Below are positions 45,771 to 54,450 of a DNA stretch of 64,000 nt, piece by piece; the stretch's first letter is position 1; each line of letters starts with the position of its first letter. This DNA is from Spirochaetia bacterium UBA6919 (GTDB lineage: Bacteria; Spirochaetota; UBA6919), in assembly GCA_002450905.1 (NCBI GenBank), contig DKAT01000049.1, positions 22,434 through 86,433 on the forward strand. The letters are read 5' to 3'. The translations under genes and the position numbers were made by a program. The notes under the pieces were generated by a model. That model was not told the origin of the DNA and did not search any database. It worked only from the letters and a program-made list of their open reading frames with translations.

Positions 45771-46610
45771 ATGTCGTCTAAAAATGATCAATTCTTTATA
45801 AGGGTTTGGGGTGCTCGGGGAAGTATTCCATCTCCTGGCCCTAAAACAGTAAAATATGGTGGGAATACATCTTGTCTTGAGGTTCGATGTGGAAATGAAA
45901 TCATAATATTAGATGCTGGGACAGGGATCCGTTCATTGGGAGATCTTCTTTTAAAAGAGATGCCTATACATGCAACTATATTACTGAGTCACGCCCATTG
46001 GGATCATATTCAGGGGTTTCCATTTTTCACCCCGGTGTTTTTAGATGGTAATAGTTTTGATATTTACGGAGAAACGAAAATCGATATTGAAGAAACATTA
46101 CGTCTCCAGATGATGTATCCTACATTTCCAGTCACATTGGATGAACTTCAATCCACTATTCATTTTCATGATATAAAATTACATGGTCATATTCAGGTAA
46201 AAGATGTTAAGATAAATTATGATAGCCTCAATCATCCTGGCGGTGTAACTGGGTACAAAATAGAATACAAGGGTAAATCAATTGTTTATGCTACGGATAC
46301 AGAACATTTTCGATGTGTAGACCAAACACTATTAAAATTAGCTAAAGATTGCGATATCTTATTTTATGATGCAACCTATACTGATGATGAATATTCCGGG
46401 AAGGTTGGATTTCCCAAAACAACATGGGGGCACTCAACTTGGGAGGCTGGAGTGGAAATTGCACAAGCTGCGAATGTAAAAAAACTTATACTCTGGCACC
46501 ATGAACCATCCCATGAGGATTCATTAATTGATGAAATAGAACAAAATGCACAAAAGATCTTTAAAGAAACCTATGCGGCTTATGAAGGGATGGTCATTTC
46601 TTTATTGTGA
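45771..46610 (+). CDS. Metallo-beta-lactamase-fold hydrolase
   Basis: 279 residues, soluble. The N-terminal RVWGARGSIPSPGPKTVKYG and the metal motif SHAHWDHIQGFPFF (HxHxDH), DSLNHPGGVTGYKIEYKG, YATDTEH and FYDATYTDDEY define the branch of the fold that includes RNase Z/PhnP-like phosphodiesterases. Two metal ions and phosphodiester hydrolysis are expected, possibly of cyclic nucleotides or nucleic acid; the substrate is not determined. It stands alone, with a convergent gene downstream. Confidence 0.85.
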   Translation: MSSKNDQFFIRVWGARGSIPSPGPKTVKYGGNTSCLEVRCGNEIIILDAGTGIRSLGDLLLKEMPIHATILLSHAHWDHIQGFPFFTPVFLDGNSFDIYGETKIDIEETLRLQMMYPTFPVTLDELQSTIHFHDIKLHGHIQVKDVKINYDSLNHPGGVTGYKIEYKGKSIVYATDTEHFRCVDQTLLKLAKDCDILFYDATYTDDEYSGKVGFPKTTWGHSTWEAGVEIAQAANVKKLILWHHEPSHEDSLIDEIEQNAQKIFKETYAAYEGMVISLL

Positions 46611-46620
46611 TTATTAAAAA

Positions 46621-47226
46621 TTAGAAGTGTAAAGAGATTTTTAAGGAAAAGAGGTGGGAATAGAATTCGTTTAATTCACTTGATGTTATATAATTTATAT
46701 GATAAGCTATAGTGAAACTTAATAATTTAATAAAACGTATTTGTGAGCCGATTTGAAGTGATGAACGCATATAGGGTCCAGGATAGAGAGTCGCTGCTGT
46801 TAAGAAACCTGCAAATGGTTTAATAATTTGGGAATTAAATGGATAGAATAAAAAATTAATTTCTAATCCAGGAAACATCAAAGAAGATTTAGAGGAATCA
46901 ATAATCAAGTCAGAACTTTTAATAATACTTATAAATCCACCGATGTTTAAATCAATCTTAGGGGATACAGAAATCCCCAATCCAGTAGAGAAATAGAACT
47001 CTCCCCCTTTTTTATGACTCATTTCATAAAAGTATCCACCATTTAAATATATAGAATAGCTAGTCTCAATTTTTTCTTTTTTGACAGAATCAAGGGATAA
47101 TTCTTTATTATCTTTATTTCTTTCTTGTCCAAAAAATAGCTGGGGAAATAAATTTAAACATAAAATGAATATCCCAATAATAATTCTATTTTTTTGTTTT
47201 CTTCCGCCCAAGGGGAAGTACCTCAT
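46621..47226 (-). CDS. Probable outer-membrane beta-barrel protein
   Basis: 201 residues: a signal peptide (RIIIGIFILCLNLFPQLFF, cleaved near GQE), a polar region, then alternating hydrophobic strands (TSYSIYLNGGYFYEM; FYFSTGLGISVSPKIDLNIG; SSLQIGSQIRFIKLLSFTIA) ending in Phe (SLKISLHF), as outer-membrane barrels do. The start codon lies inside the microcompartment gene, overlapping it by 41 bases, with no clear RBS, so translation is probably coupled. No family recognised. Confidence 0.65.
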   Translation of the reverse strand: MRYFPLGGRKQKNRIIIGIFILCLNLFPQLFFGQERNKDNKELSLDSVKKEKIETSYSIYLNGGYFYEMSHKKGGEFYFSTGLGISVSPKIDLNIGGFISIIKSSDLIIDSSKSSLMFPGLEINFLFYPFNSQIIKPFAGFLTAATLYPGPYMRSSLQIGSQIRFIKLLSFTIAYHINYITSSELNEFYSHLFSLKISLHF

Positions 47227-47488
47227 CGACGTTATTGTGTGGTCTTGGGATTATGTGTACTGATATTATTTCCCCAACACGTTCTGCAGCTTTACTACCT
47301 GCTTCAGTTGCAGCTTTGACAGCAGCCACATCGCCCCTAATAATAGTGGTAACATATCCTCCACCCGTTTTTTCATAACCAATTAATTCAACTTTTGCGG
47401 CTTTGACCATAGCATCACTTGCTTCAACCATTGCAGCAAAACCTCTTGTTTCAATCATACCCAAGGCATCTGAAAATACTTCTGCCAT
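47186..47488 (-). CDS. Bacterial microcompartment shell protein (single BMC domain)
   Basis: 100 residues, one BMC domain of the PduA/CsoS1 hexamer type: ALGMIETRGFAAMVEASDAM, VKAAKVELIGYEKTGGGYVT, IIRGDVAAVKAATEAGSKAA and ISVHIIPRPHNNVDEVLP. The pore loop reads KTGGGY, compared with KIGSG in PduA. Such proteins tile the protein shell of metabolosomes. No other shell gene, vertex protein or encapsulated enzyme lies in the window, so it is an orphan here. RBS GAGGTATAT precedes the ATG. Confidence 0.93.
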   Translation of the reverse strand: MAEVFSDALGMIETRGFAAMVEASDAMVKAAKVELIGYEKTGGGYVTTIIRGDVAAVKAATEAGSKAAERVGEIISVHIIPRPHNNVDEVLPLGRKKTKK

Positions 47489-47556
47489 ATATACCTCATT
47501 TTTAATTCATTATAACTTTTAATCACAATTGATTTATTTTTTTAAATAAGTTGATA

Positions 47557-47952
47557 CTATTTTCCAAGTATTTTTAAAGCTTTTTTAATTGTAAAGATAA
47601 CATGCTCATCTTCTTCTATTTTTAATCGATTTTGGAGAGGATTAAGAGCTTTTGAATCACCAATTTTACCAAGAGCTTCTGCTGAATAAAGACGAACTGA
47701 CCACTCGGGATCATTTAGAGTCTTAATAAGAGAGTCCACCGCATTTTTACTTTTCAATCTACCAAGAGATTGTGCTGCTTGTGCCCTTATATAGCCACTT
47801 TTACTCTTGTTCAGAGCTTGTATTAAATATTCCTCATCTTTTTTATTTTCATGTTCACGAATTTGGTCAAATCGATAAGTTGTACAAGAAAAAAGAAATA
47901 AGAGAATAGTTAAAATTTTAAATAAATTGTAATGACTTAAATTGGTTATCAT
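47557..47952 (-). CDS. HEAT-repeat lipoprotein
   Basis: 131 residues with a lipoprotein signal (LFKILTILLFLFSC, acyl-Cys near residue 23) and three HEAT/PBS-type helical repeats (YIRAQAAQSLGRLKSKNAVD; SVRLYSAEALGKIGDSKALN; HVIFTIKKALKILGK). It is 68 bases upstream of the shell protein gene on the same strand, possibly co-transcribed. Probably a protein-protein scaffold at the inner face of the envelope; no partner known. Confidence 0.75.
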   Translation of the reverse strand: MITNLSHYNLFKILTILLFLFSCTTYRFDQIREHENKKDEEYLIQALNKSKSGYIRAQAAQSLGRLKSKNAVDSLIKTLNDPEWSVRLYSAEALGKIGDSKALNPLQNRLKIEEDEHVIFTIKKALKILGK

Positions 47953-48182
47953 TTTATATCTTTGTCAACAGAAAATTAAAATATGAAAAATATCAATTTT
48001 TACACAGAAAACAAGTATTTTTTTATATCGATATAGAATATTTATAAATTATCGTATATACTCTATTGAAATCTAAATATAAATTGAATAATAGATATCT
48101 TTATAAATTTACAAAAATACTTTCATTTTTTATTTGTATTATTATATTATCCTTAGAAAATAACAGGATATGGAGGTTGTCT

Positions 48183-49466
48183 GTGGGACAGTTTATTGTT
48201 GAGGGAGGTCATCAGCTTAAGGGAAGTATATATCCTCAAGGGAATAAAAATGAAGCTCTCCCTGTTTTAGCTGGTGTTATTTTAACAAAGGAGAAGGTGC
48301 GTATAAAGAATTTACCAAGAATCATAGATGTCCTCCATATGATCGATATTTTAAAAAGTGTTGGAGTTGAAGTTGAACAACACGATGATCATGATTATTC
48401 TTTCCAGGCTGTAAATGTCTATCCTTTGGAACTGGATGTTGAACTTGCACGAAAATTACGGGGATCCTTCACGATGGTAGCCCCTCTCATTACACGGAGC
48501 CAGCATGTAAAGTTCCCAAAACCTGGTGGAGACAAAATTGGAAGAAGGCGTATTGATACACACATCCATGCGTTAAGCTTATTAGGAGTTCATATAGAAG
48601 TTTTGGATGATGGGTATGTGTTTACATGTAATTCATCCCTTATAGGACAAGATATATTATTGGATGAGGCATCGGTTACGGCAACAGAGAATGCTATTAT
48701 GGCGGCCTCATTAGCTAAAGGGATTACAATTATACGAAATGCAGCCAGTGAACCTCATGTCCAGCAGCTATGTCATTTTATTAACCGATTAGGTGGGAAG
48801 ATTAGCGGTATAGGAAGTAATATATTAACAATAGAAGGGGTAAATGAGTTGGGAGGTGGAGAACACGAGATTGCTGCAGATTATTTAGAGGTGGGTAGTT
48901 TCATTGGAATGGCGGTCGTAACGCATAGTGAGATAACAATTAAAAATGCAGGTTTACAATATCTCAGGATGATTTTAAAAGTATATGAAAAGCTTGGAAT
49001 TCATGTAATTCAAGAAGGAGAAGATATATTTGTTCCTGGTAATCAATCTCTTAAAATCATTTCCGATTATCATGGAGCCATTACAAAAATTGATGATGCT
49101 CCCTGGCCTGGTTTTCCTGCAGATTTAACGAGTATTGCTCTTGTCATAGCGACTCAATGTGATGGAACGGTGTTGATATTTGAGAAGATGTTTGAGAGTA
49201 GATTATTTTTTGTTGATAAACTGATAAATATGGGTGCTAAAATAGTTTTATGCGATCCTCATCGGGCAGTTGTAATCGGTCCTTCCCAGCTAATAGGGGA
49301 GGAATTAACTAGTCCTGATATACGGGCTGGAGTGGCATTATTAATAGCAGCTTTATCAGCCAAGGGAAAGAGCGTAATTCATAATATTGTGCAAATTGAC
49401 AGAGGATATGAGAGAATTGATGAACGATTAAAATCACTGGGAGCAAAGATTGAAAGAGTGATTTAA
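48183..49466 (+). CDS. murA: UDP-N-acetylglucosamine 1-carboxyvinyltransferase MurA, Cys-to-Asp form
   Basis: 427 residues from GTG 48183, which has GGAGG 7 bases upstream and matches the usual MurA start (FIVEGGHQLKGSIYPQGNKN with the catalytic Lys22-Asn23). A frame open from 48066 would add an unusual hydrophobic extension. First committed step of peptidoglycan synthesis. The active-site loop reads PKPGGDKIGRRR: Asp117 stands where E. coli has Cys115, the fosfomycin target. This natural Asp form is known in Mycobacterium, Chlamydia and Borrelia. Other signatures (GFPADLTSIALVIA; DIRAGVALLIAAL) are intact. Confidence 0.93.
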   Translation: MGQFIVEGGHQLKGSIYPQGNKNEALPVLAGVILTKEKVRIKNLPRIIDVLHMIDILKSVGVEVEQHDDHDYSFQAVNVYPLELDVELARKLRGSFTMVAPLITRSQHVKFPKPGGDKIGRRRIDTHIHALSLLGVHIEVLDDGYVFTCNSSLIGQDILLDEASVTATENAIMAASLAKGITIIRNAASEPHVQQLCHFINRLGGKISGIGSNILTIEGVNELGGGEHEIAADYLEVGSFIGMAVVTHSEITIKNAGLQYLRMILKVYEKLGIHVIQEGEDIFVPGNQSLKIISDYHGAITKIDDAPWPGFPADLTSIALVIATQCDGTVLIFEKMFESRLFFVDKLINMGAKIVLCDPHRAVVIGPSQLIGEELTSPDIRAGVALLIAALSAKGKSVIHNIVQIDRGYERIDERLKSLGAKIERVI

Positions 49467-49469
49467 ATA

Positions 49470-50822
49470 TTATCTTAAAAGTTTGGAAAGATCTTTTCCA
49501 GAGATTAAATTAATTGGTCGGGCTTCTGCAAAATCGATAGCTTGATTTGAAAAACCAGTTGCGGAAATACAAATTGCTTTATGGAGCCCACTTTCCTGCT
49601 TTAATTGCTCAGCGATTTCTCTTACAATTCTATCTCCTAGTGGTTCATTCTGGCGATATACCCTAACTAATAATTTTTGGACTCTAATATCATTTATACC
49701 GAGTTTTTCCAGAACAATGAATACAGCTAATACACTTCCTACTGAGACCACCTCAACAACTTCTAAACCTAATTTCATCAGTACTTTTCTGCAGAGTTCT
49801 TCAAAAGCGGGATTAGAAGCTACAAAAAAATCTTTTAAAGTATCTTCCATTCTTAAATCAGAATAATTTGCCAGCTTTTCATTGACATCCCTAAAATTTG
49901 GTTGACTTGCAATAATTTTTTCCCACTGCTCAATTGCTGCTGCTATATTTTTCTCTTGTTCATAGGCATTTGCCAGATAATAACGGATATTTCGGGCAAT
50001 ATTATCTTCTTCTTTTATAAGCGCGACAGCTTTATCGAATTCAACAATAGCTTGTGCCAGATTTCCTAATTCATTTAATATTATACCTTTTTGATACAAA
50101 GATCGAAGCCTGTATTCTTTCTCACGGGAAGCTATATCAAATTGCTGAAGAGCTTTTTGATAGTTTTTAACCTGGAAATTGACCATTCCAATATAGAAAT
50201 TAGCTTTGTAATAATACTTATCAAGATTGATACACTTTTCCAGATCATGAAGAGCTTCACTGTTTAATTTAAGATGGTATTTTGCTATTCCTGAATAGAA
50301 GAGTGAATCAATATGATTTGGATTAATTTCTAATGCTTTTTTGAGGAAATGGGCTGCTTGTTCGTATCGTTCTTTTTCGATATAAATTCTACCGATTTCT
50401 GAATAACTTTTATAATTTTCTGGATCAATTTGGACGATGAGGAGAAATTCTTTTTGAGCTTCTTCTAATTGCTGGATATGAAGAAATATTTCAGCAAGTC
50501 TAAGTCGAGTCATGGTTTCAGAAATGTTTTTTGTATATTTATTGAGACGTAAGACTTTTTTGTATTCAGGTAATGCCCATTCATAATTATCTGAGAGGTA
50601 GTAAGATTCTGCAAGATAGAAATGAGCTTCTGAGTTGGAGTCATCTTTTGCAATAAGGGTTTTTAAGATTTCTATGGATTTTGAATAATCTTTTATTTTA
50701 ATCAACTTGACAGCATTATCAATACGGCTTGATGTACTTGATCCTTTCAGTAAATAGACTACTAGAGCGATGATTCCAAGTGTCAATATTATTATTATTA
50801 CAATAAATAAGGGATTATCCAT
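49470..50822 (-). CDS. TPR protein with C-terminal degenerate Mrr-like nuclease domain
   Basis: 450 residues: a membrane helix at 4-24, TPR repeats from about 30 to 310 (SEAHFYLAESYYLSDNYEWA; YKSYSEIGRIYIEKERYEQA; IDSLFYSGIAKYHLKLNSEA), then about 115 residues that follow the Mrr/restriction-endonuclease fold (NPAFEELCRKVLMKLGLEVV at the start and CISATGFSNQAIDFAEARPI at the end). The catalytic G-hD...QxK core seems replaced (VLAVFIVLEK; LVRVYRQ), so nuclease activity is unlikely. It directly follows lipA with 2 bases between. An inner-membrane scaffold with a binding, non-cutting domain is my inference. Confidence 0.78.
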   Translation of the reverse strand: MDNPLFIVIIIILTLGIIALVVYLLKGSSTSSRIDNAVKLIKIKDYSKSIEILKTLIAKDDSNSEAHFYLAESYYLSDNYEWALPEYKKVLRLNKYTKNISETMTRLRLAEIFLHIQQLEEAQKEFLLIVQIDPENYKSYSEIGRIYIEKERYEQAAHFLKKALEINPNHIDSLFYSGIAKYHLKLNSEALHDLEKCINLDKYYYKANFYIGMVNFQVKNYQKALQQFDIASREKEYRLRSLYQKGIILNELGNLAQAIVEFDKAVALIKEEDNIARNIRYYLANAYEQEKNIAAAIEQWEKIIASQPNFRDVNEKLANYSDLRMEDTLKDFFVASNPAFEELCRKVLMKLGLEVVEVVSVGSVLAVFIVLEKLGINDIRVQKLLVRVYRQNEPLGDRIVREIAEQLKQESGLHKAICISATGFSNQAIDFAEARPINLISGKDLSKLLR

Positions 50823-50824
50823 AT

Positions 50825-51733
50825 TTACCTCTTTAAATTCTTTTCTAATAATTGATTTATCATTTCATAGCTTTCTTTCGCTTTATAAGAACTTCGTACG
50901 AAGGGCGATGAGTGAACTATTTTAAGACCTTTTGACAAGGCAATTTTTTTATAGTAATCAAATTTGTCCTGGGGAATATACTCCCGAACAGGATAATTTT
51001 TTAATGACGGTTGGAGATATTGTCCTATTGTAAGAATATCACACTGGACAGAAGTCAGATCGTTTATAAGTTGTATAATTTCATTTTCTGATTCACCCAG
51101 ACCAAGCATAACACCAGATTTTGTTATCATTCCAGGGTTGATTTTTTTTACAAGTTCCAGAACTTTTAATGAAATAGAATATGAACCCTGTTTACGGATA
51201 ACTGGAGTAAGTCTTTCAATTGTTTCTAAATTATGATTATAGACCTGAGGAATGGCATTGAGGATTTTTTGAATTGAATTAATATTTCCCTTGAAATCAG
51301 GGGTTAAGACCTCAATAAGACTATTTGGATTTGTTAATTTTATTTCATTTATTGTTTTGACAAAATGTGAAGCTCCGCCATCAAGGAGATCATCCCGTGC
51401 CACACTAGTAATGACCACGAAAAGAAGATTAAGTTCTCGGACGATTTCGGCTATGCGACGTGGCTCATTTTCATCTAGAGGGGGCATCATTTGCTTCATG
51501 AGAGCAGAAGTGTTATCTACAGAGCAATACAGACAACTTCTTGTGCAAGATTTCCCCATGATAAGGAATGTTGCTGTTTTATCATGGTAACATTCACTCT
51601 TATTTGGGCATTTAGCTTCTTCACACACTGTATTCAGATTGTATGACTTCAAAAGATTTTTTAATTCCTGATTATTGTCAGTGTAAAAAAGCCTTTTTTT
51701 TATCCAATCTGGTTTTTTTAATAGTTCTCGCAT
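50825..51733 (-). CDS. lipA: Lipoyl synthase
   Basis: 302 residues, radical SAM enzyme inserting two sulfurs into protein-bound octanoyl chains. Both clusters are visible: the auxiliary motif CEEAKCPNKSEC and the radical SAM motif CTRSCLYCS, plus the C-terminal Ser of FVRSSYKAKE that ligates the auxiliary cluster. The sequence around VVITSVARDDLLDGGASHF and VYNHNLETIERLTPVIR is standard. No strong RBS is visible. Implies that the organism has lipoylated enzymes. Confidence 0.95.
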   Translation of the reverse strand: MRELLKKPDWIKKRLFYTDNNQELKNLLKSYNLNTVCEEAKCPNKSECYHDKTATFLIMGKSCTRSCLYCSVDNTSALMKQMMPPLDENEPRRIAEIVRELNLLFVVITSVARDDLLDGGASHFVKTINEIKLTNPNSLIEVLTPDFKGNINSIQKILNAIPQVYNHNLETIERLTPVIRKQGSYSISLKVLELVKKINPGMITKSGVMLGLGESENEIIQLINDLTSVQCDILTIGQYLQPSLKNYPVREYIPQDKFDYYKKIALSKGLKIVHSSPFVRSSYKAKESYEMINQLLEKNLKR

Positions 51734-51888
51734 AGTTAAACAGATTTTTTTTATTTCTCATCGGATTTTAACTTGAATAATTTAATCTATCCGAAATAAA
51801 TTATTAAAATTAATTATTATAATATAACAAAAGAATTTATATATACCACACATTTATTTTATTAATGGATAATTCACTATTTAAATAT

Positions 51889-51917
51889 TTGACATTGCTT
51901 GTTGTGATTAGTAAATT
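51889..51917 (+). promoter_or_regulatory. Candidate sigma-70 promoter of the helicase gene
   Basis: TTGACA at 51889-51894, a 17-base spacer, and TAAATT at 51912-51917, about 70 bases before the helicase ATG. The -35 is perfect and the -10 has four of six consensus bases. It lies in the 253-base divergent gap between lipA and the helicase. Confidence 0.5.
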
Positions 51918-51986
51918 TCATGACTACATTTATAGGTCGATGATCTCTTTTATTAAATATCTTGAAACATTGATCAAGGAAGAAAC

Positions 51987-53660
51987 ATGGCAGATCCAAG
52001 CAATCCACTTATAGTTCAGAGCGACCAAACCATTTTTTTAGAGGTGCATCATCCAAGATACCAGGAAATCAGAGATAAGTTATCCTTTTTTGCTGAACTT
52101 GTTAAATCACCAGAACATATTCACAGTTATCGAATCACTCCTCTATCAATATGGAATGCTGCATCCTCAGGCGTATTATATGATGATATCAAAGATTTTC
52201 TTTGTGTGAATACAAAATATGATATATCACCGAATGTATATTCTAATATAGAACAATATTTTCAGAGATATGGCAAGCTAAAATTACTTAAGACAGAGGA
52301 TGAAAATGTTTTATTCTTAACCTCTGATGATCAACTATTGCTTGAAGAAATTCAAGGGTATAAAGAAATTAGCAAGTTGATTCTAAGAACAGACAGCAAA
52401 AAAAATATGTATATTCATCTCTTACAGCGGGGTAATATTAAACAGAAGCTTATTGATATTGGGTATCCGGTAGATGACCAGGTGGGATTTAGCGAAGGAG
52501 AGCCATTTTATTTTAGTTTACGTGAACAATTAATATCAGGAGATAAATTCACGTTACGACCCTATCAAATTGAAGCGTCAAATACATTTTACCAAAATGG
52601 ACATGAAAGAGGTGGTTATGGAGTCATAGTTTTACCCTGTGGATCTGGAAAAACCGTTGTTGGAATATCGGTTATGGAAAAAGTGCAATGCTCAACCCTT
52701 ATTCTTACAACGAATATAGCAGCCTGTCATCAATGGATAAGGGAATTAACTGAAAAAACATCTATTTCCAAGGATGATATAGGTGAATTTACTGGTGAGA
52801 GAAAGGAAATCAAATCAATCACCGTTGCTACGTATCAGATTATTATTCGCAAAAGTCGAAAGAGCAATGATTTTCCATACTTCTATTTATTCAGAGAAAA
52901 GAATTGGGGACTGATAATCTATGATGAAGTCCACCTGCTCCCTGCTCCAGTATTCAGAATCACTGCAGATATCCAGTCGAAAAGACGTTTAGGGCTTACA
53001 GCAACTTTAATTCGTGAAGACAACAAGGAACGGAATGTATTTTCACTTATCGGACCCAAGCGATATGATGTTCCATGGAAGGAATTGGAAAAAAAGGGTT
53101 TTATCGCTGAAGCTCTATGTCATGAAATACGAATACCATTGAGAGATGATGACCGCTTAAAATACGTAACATCTCAAACCAGAAGTAAGTTCAATATTGC
53201 TTCTACAAATATAAATAAGATATCCATAATCAGGGAACTATTGTTCAAGCATCAAAACGACCAGGTACTTATTATTGGACAATATATCCATCAACTCGAA
53301 TTAATAGCTCAGGAGTTTAAATTGCCCATCATTACAGGTAAAATTAATAATAAGGATCGTGAAAGACTTTATGATTCTTTTAGAGAGGGTGATATAAATG
53401 TCCTCGTTGTATCCAAAGTAGCTAATTTTGCTATTGACCTTCCTGACGCATCTGTAGCTATCCAAATATCAGGTACTTTTGGTTCCAGACAGGAGGAGGC
53501 ACAACGCCTTGGGAGAATTCTACGTCCTAAAAATAAAAGTTCGTTCTTCTATTCCCTCATTTCTAAAGATACAAATGAAGAGGAGTTTGCCCATAAGCGA
53601 CAACTCTTTCTCACAGAGCAAGGATATAAATATTTTATTGAAGACTGGGTACTGGAATAG
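51987..53660 (+). CDS. XPB/Ssl2-type DNA helicase
   Basis: 557 residues, superfamily 2 helicase of the XPB branch. N-terminal region about 1-190 (helicase-like XPB N domain plus damage-recognition-like part, RPYQIEASNTFY at the Q-motif position); Walker A LPCGSGKTVVG; DEVH box IYDEVHLLPAPVF; GLTATLIREDNKERNVFSLI containing the RED motif typical of XPB; C-terminal motifs FREGDINVLVVSKVANFAID and QRLGRILRPKNKSS. Bacterial XPB homologues unwind 3'-5' and are thought to act in repair or transcription. RBS AAGGAAG; good start. Confidence 0.9.
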   Translation: MADPSNPLIVQSDQTIFLEVHHPRYQEIRDKLSFFAELVKSPEHIHSYRITPLSIWNAASSGVLYDDIKDFLCVNTKYDISPNVYSNIEQYFQRYGKLKLLKTEDENVLFLTSDDQLLLEEIQGYKEISKLILRTDSKKNMYIHLLQRGNIKQKLIDIGYPVDDQVGFSEGEPFYFSLREQLISGDKFTLRPYQIEASNTFYQNGHERGGYGVIVLPCGSGKTVVGISVMEKVQCSTLILTTNIAACHQWIRELTEKTSISKDDIGEFTGERKEIKSITVATYQIIIRKSRKSNDFPYFYLFREKNWGLIIYDEVHLLPAPVFRITADIQSKRRLGLTATLIREDNKERNVFSLIGPKRYDVPWKELEKKGFIAEALCHEIRIPLRDDDRLKYVTSQTRSKFNIASTNINKISIIRELLFKHQNDQVLIIGQYIHQLELIAQEFKLPIITGKINNKDRERLYDSFREGDINVLVVSKVANFAIDLPDASVAIQISGTFGSRQEEAQRLGRILRPKNKSSFFYSLISKDTNEEEFAHKRQLFLTEQGYKYFIEDWVLE

Positions 53661-53779
53661 ACTTTAGCCATATTCAATTATTTTTCAAACAAAATCAAGG
53701 TATTTTTTTAATCAGATATAATCATTTATATAGAATATACACGAAAACTAGTGAAAAATGTTTTATAAAGGTGATAAAA

Positions 53780-54424
53780 ATGGCGATGATTTTAGAAGGA
53801 TCCGATCATTCTCCTGTAATCTGGGGCAAAATCGGTAATTATTTAATATACAGAACGATATCAGGCAAAATCTTTTTACGTGTATTTACAAAGCCTATTG
53901 ATACAAAGACAATTCCTCAAATACAACAAAGAGAGGCGTATAAAGAGGGAATTGTGCGATGGAATATCTTTGAAAAGCAGGATAATAGCGAGTATTGGTT
54001 TATGATTAGAAATGAACATAACTTTAATACAAACTTTCAGGCATATATTTCTTCTCTCCTCCTTACTTATAAACAAAAAATGATTGAGCTCGGACACCAT
54101 AACCTAGCCATAGCTTACGTTCAGAATATATCTAATCCCATTACGTATATGGAATCCTATATTAGAAAACAAAAACAATTAAATAGTATCAACAAGATAT
54201 CAGCTATCTTCAAATATAGAAAATCAGAAGAATTCCAAAACATGCTATCATCCAGTATAATCTATCTCGAAACAAAGGGATGGCTTAATAGAACAGCTTA
54301 TGGGATGATACCCTATATTGATTCGACCAACGAGGAAAGTTTGAGGATAAGAAAGCTGGTACCAGCTATTGGTGGATTTGGTACTGGGAACTTTGGTAAA
54401 AAGACATTTGGTACTAAACGATAA
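53780..54424 (+). CDS. Protein of unknown function between helicase and TPR genes
   Basis: 214 residues from ATG 53780 (AAAGGTG upstream; a GTG 9 bases earlier is possible). It starts GSDHSPVIWGKIGNYLIYRT, has no signal peptide or membrane helix, and ends in a short Gly/Phe-rich repeat, FGTGNFGKKTFGTKR. I recognise no family. Codon and base use match the neighbours. It is 119 bases after the helicase and 26 bases before the TPR gene, so the three may form one transcript. Confidence 0.65.
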   Translation: MAMILEGSDHSPVIWGKIGNYLIYRTISGKIFLRVFTKPIDTKTIPQIQQREAYKEGIVRWNIFEKQDNSEYWFMIRNEHNFNTNFQAYISSLLLTYKQKMIELGHHNLAIAYVQNISNPITYMESYIRKQKQLNSINKISAIFKYRKSEEFQNMLSSSIIYLETKGWLNRTAYGMIPYIDSTNEESLRIRKLVPAIGGFGTGNFGKKTFGTKR

Positions 54425-54450
54425 AATCTTGGGAGGGGACAAAAAAGAAC

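Noticed and set aside
45606..45791. Open frame of 61 codons on the minus strand upstream of the metallo-hydrolase
   Set aside because: AT-driven content, no RBS, overlaps the start of a well-supported gene on the other strand.
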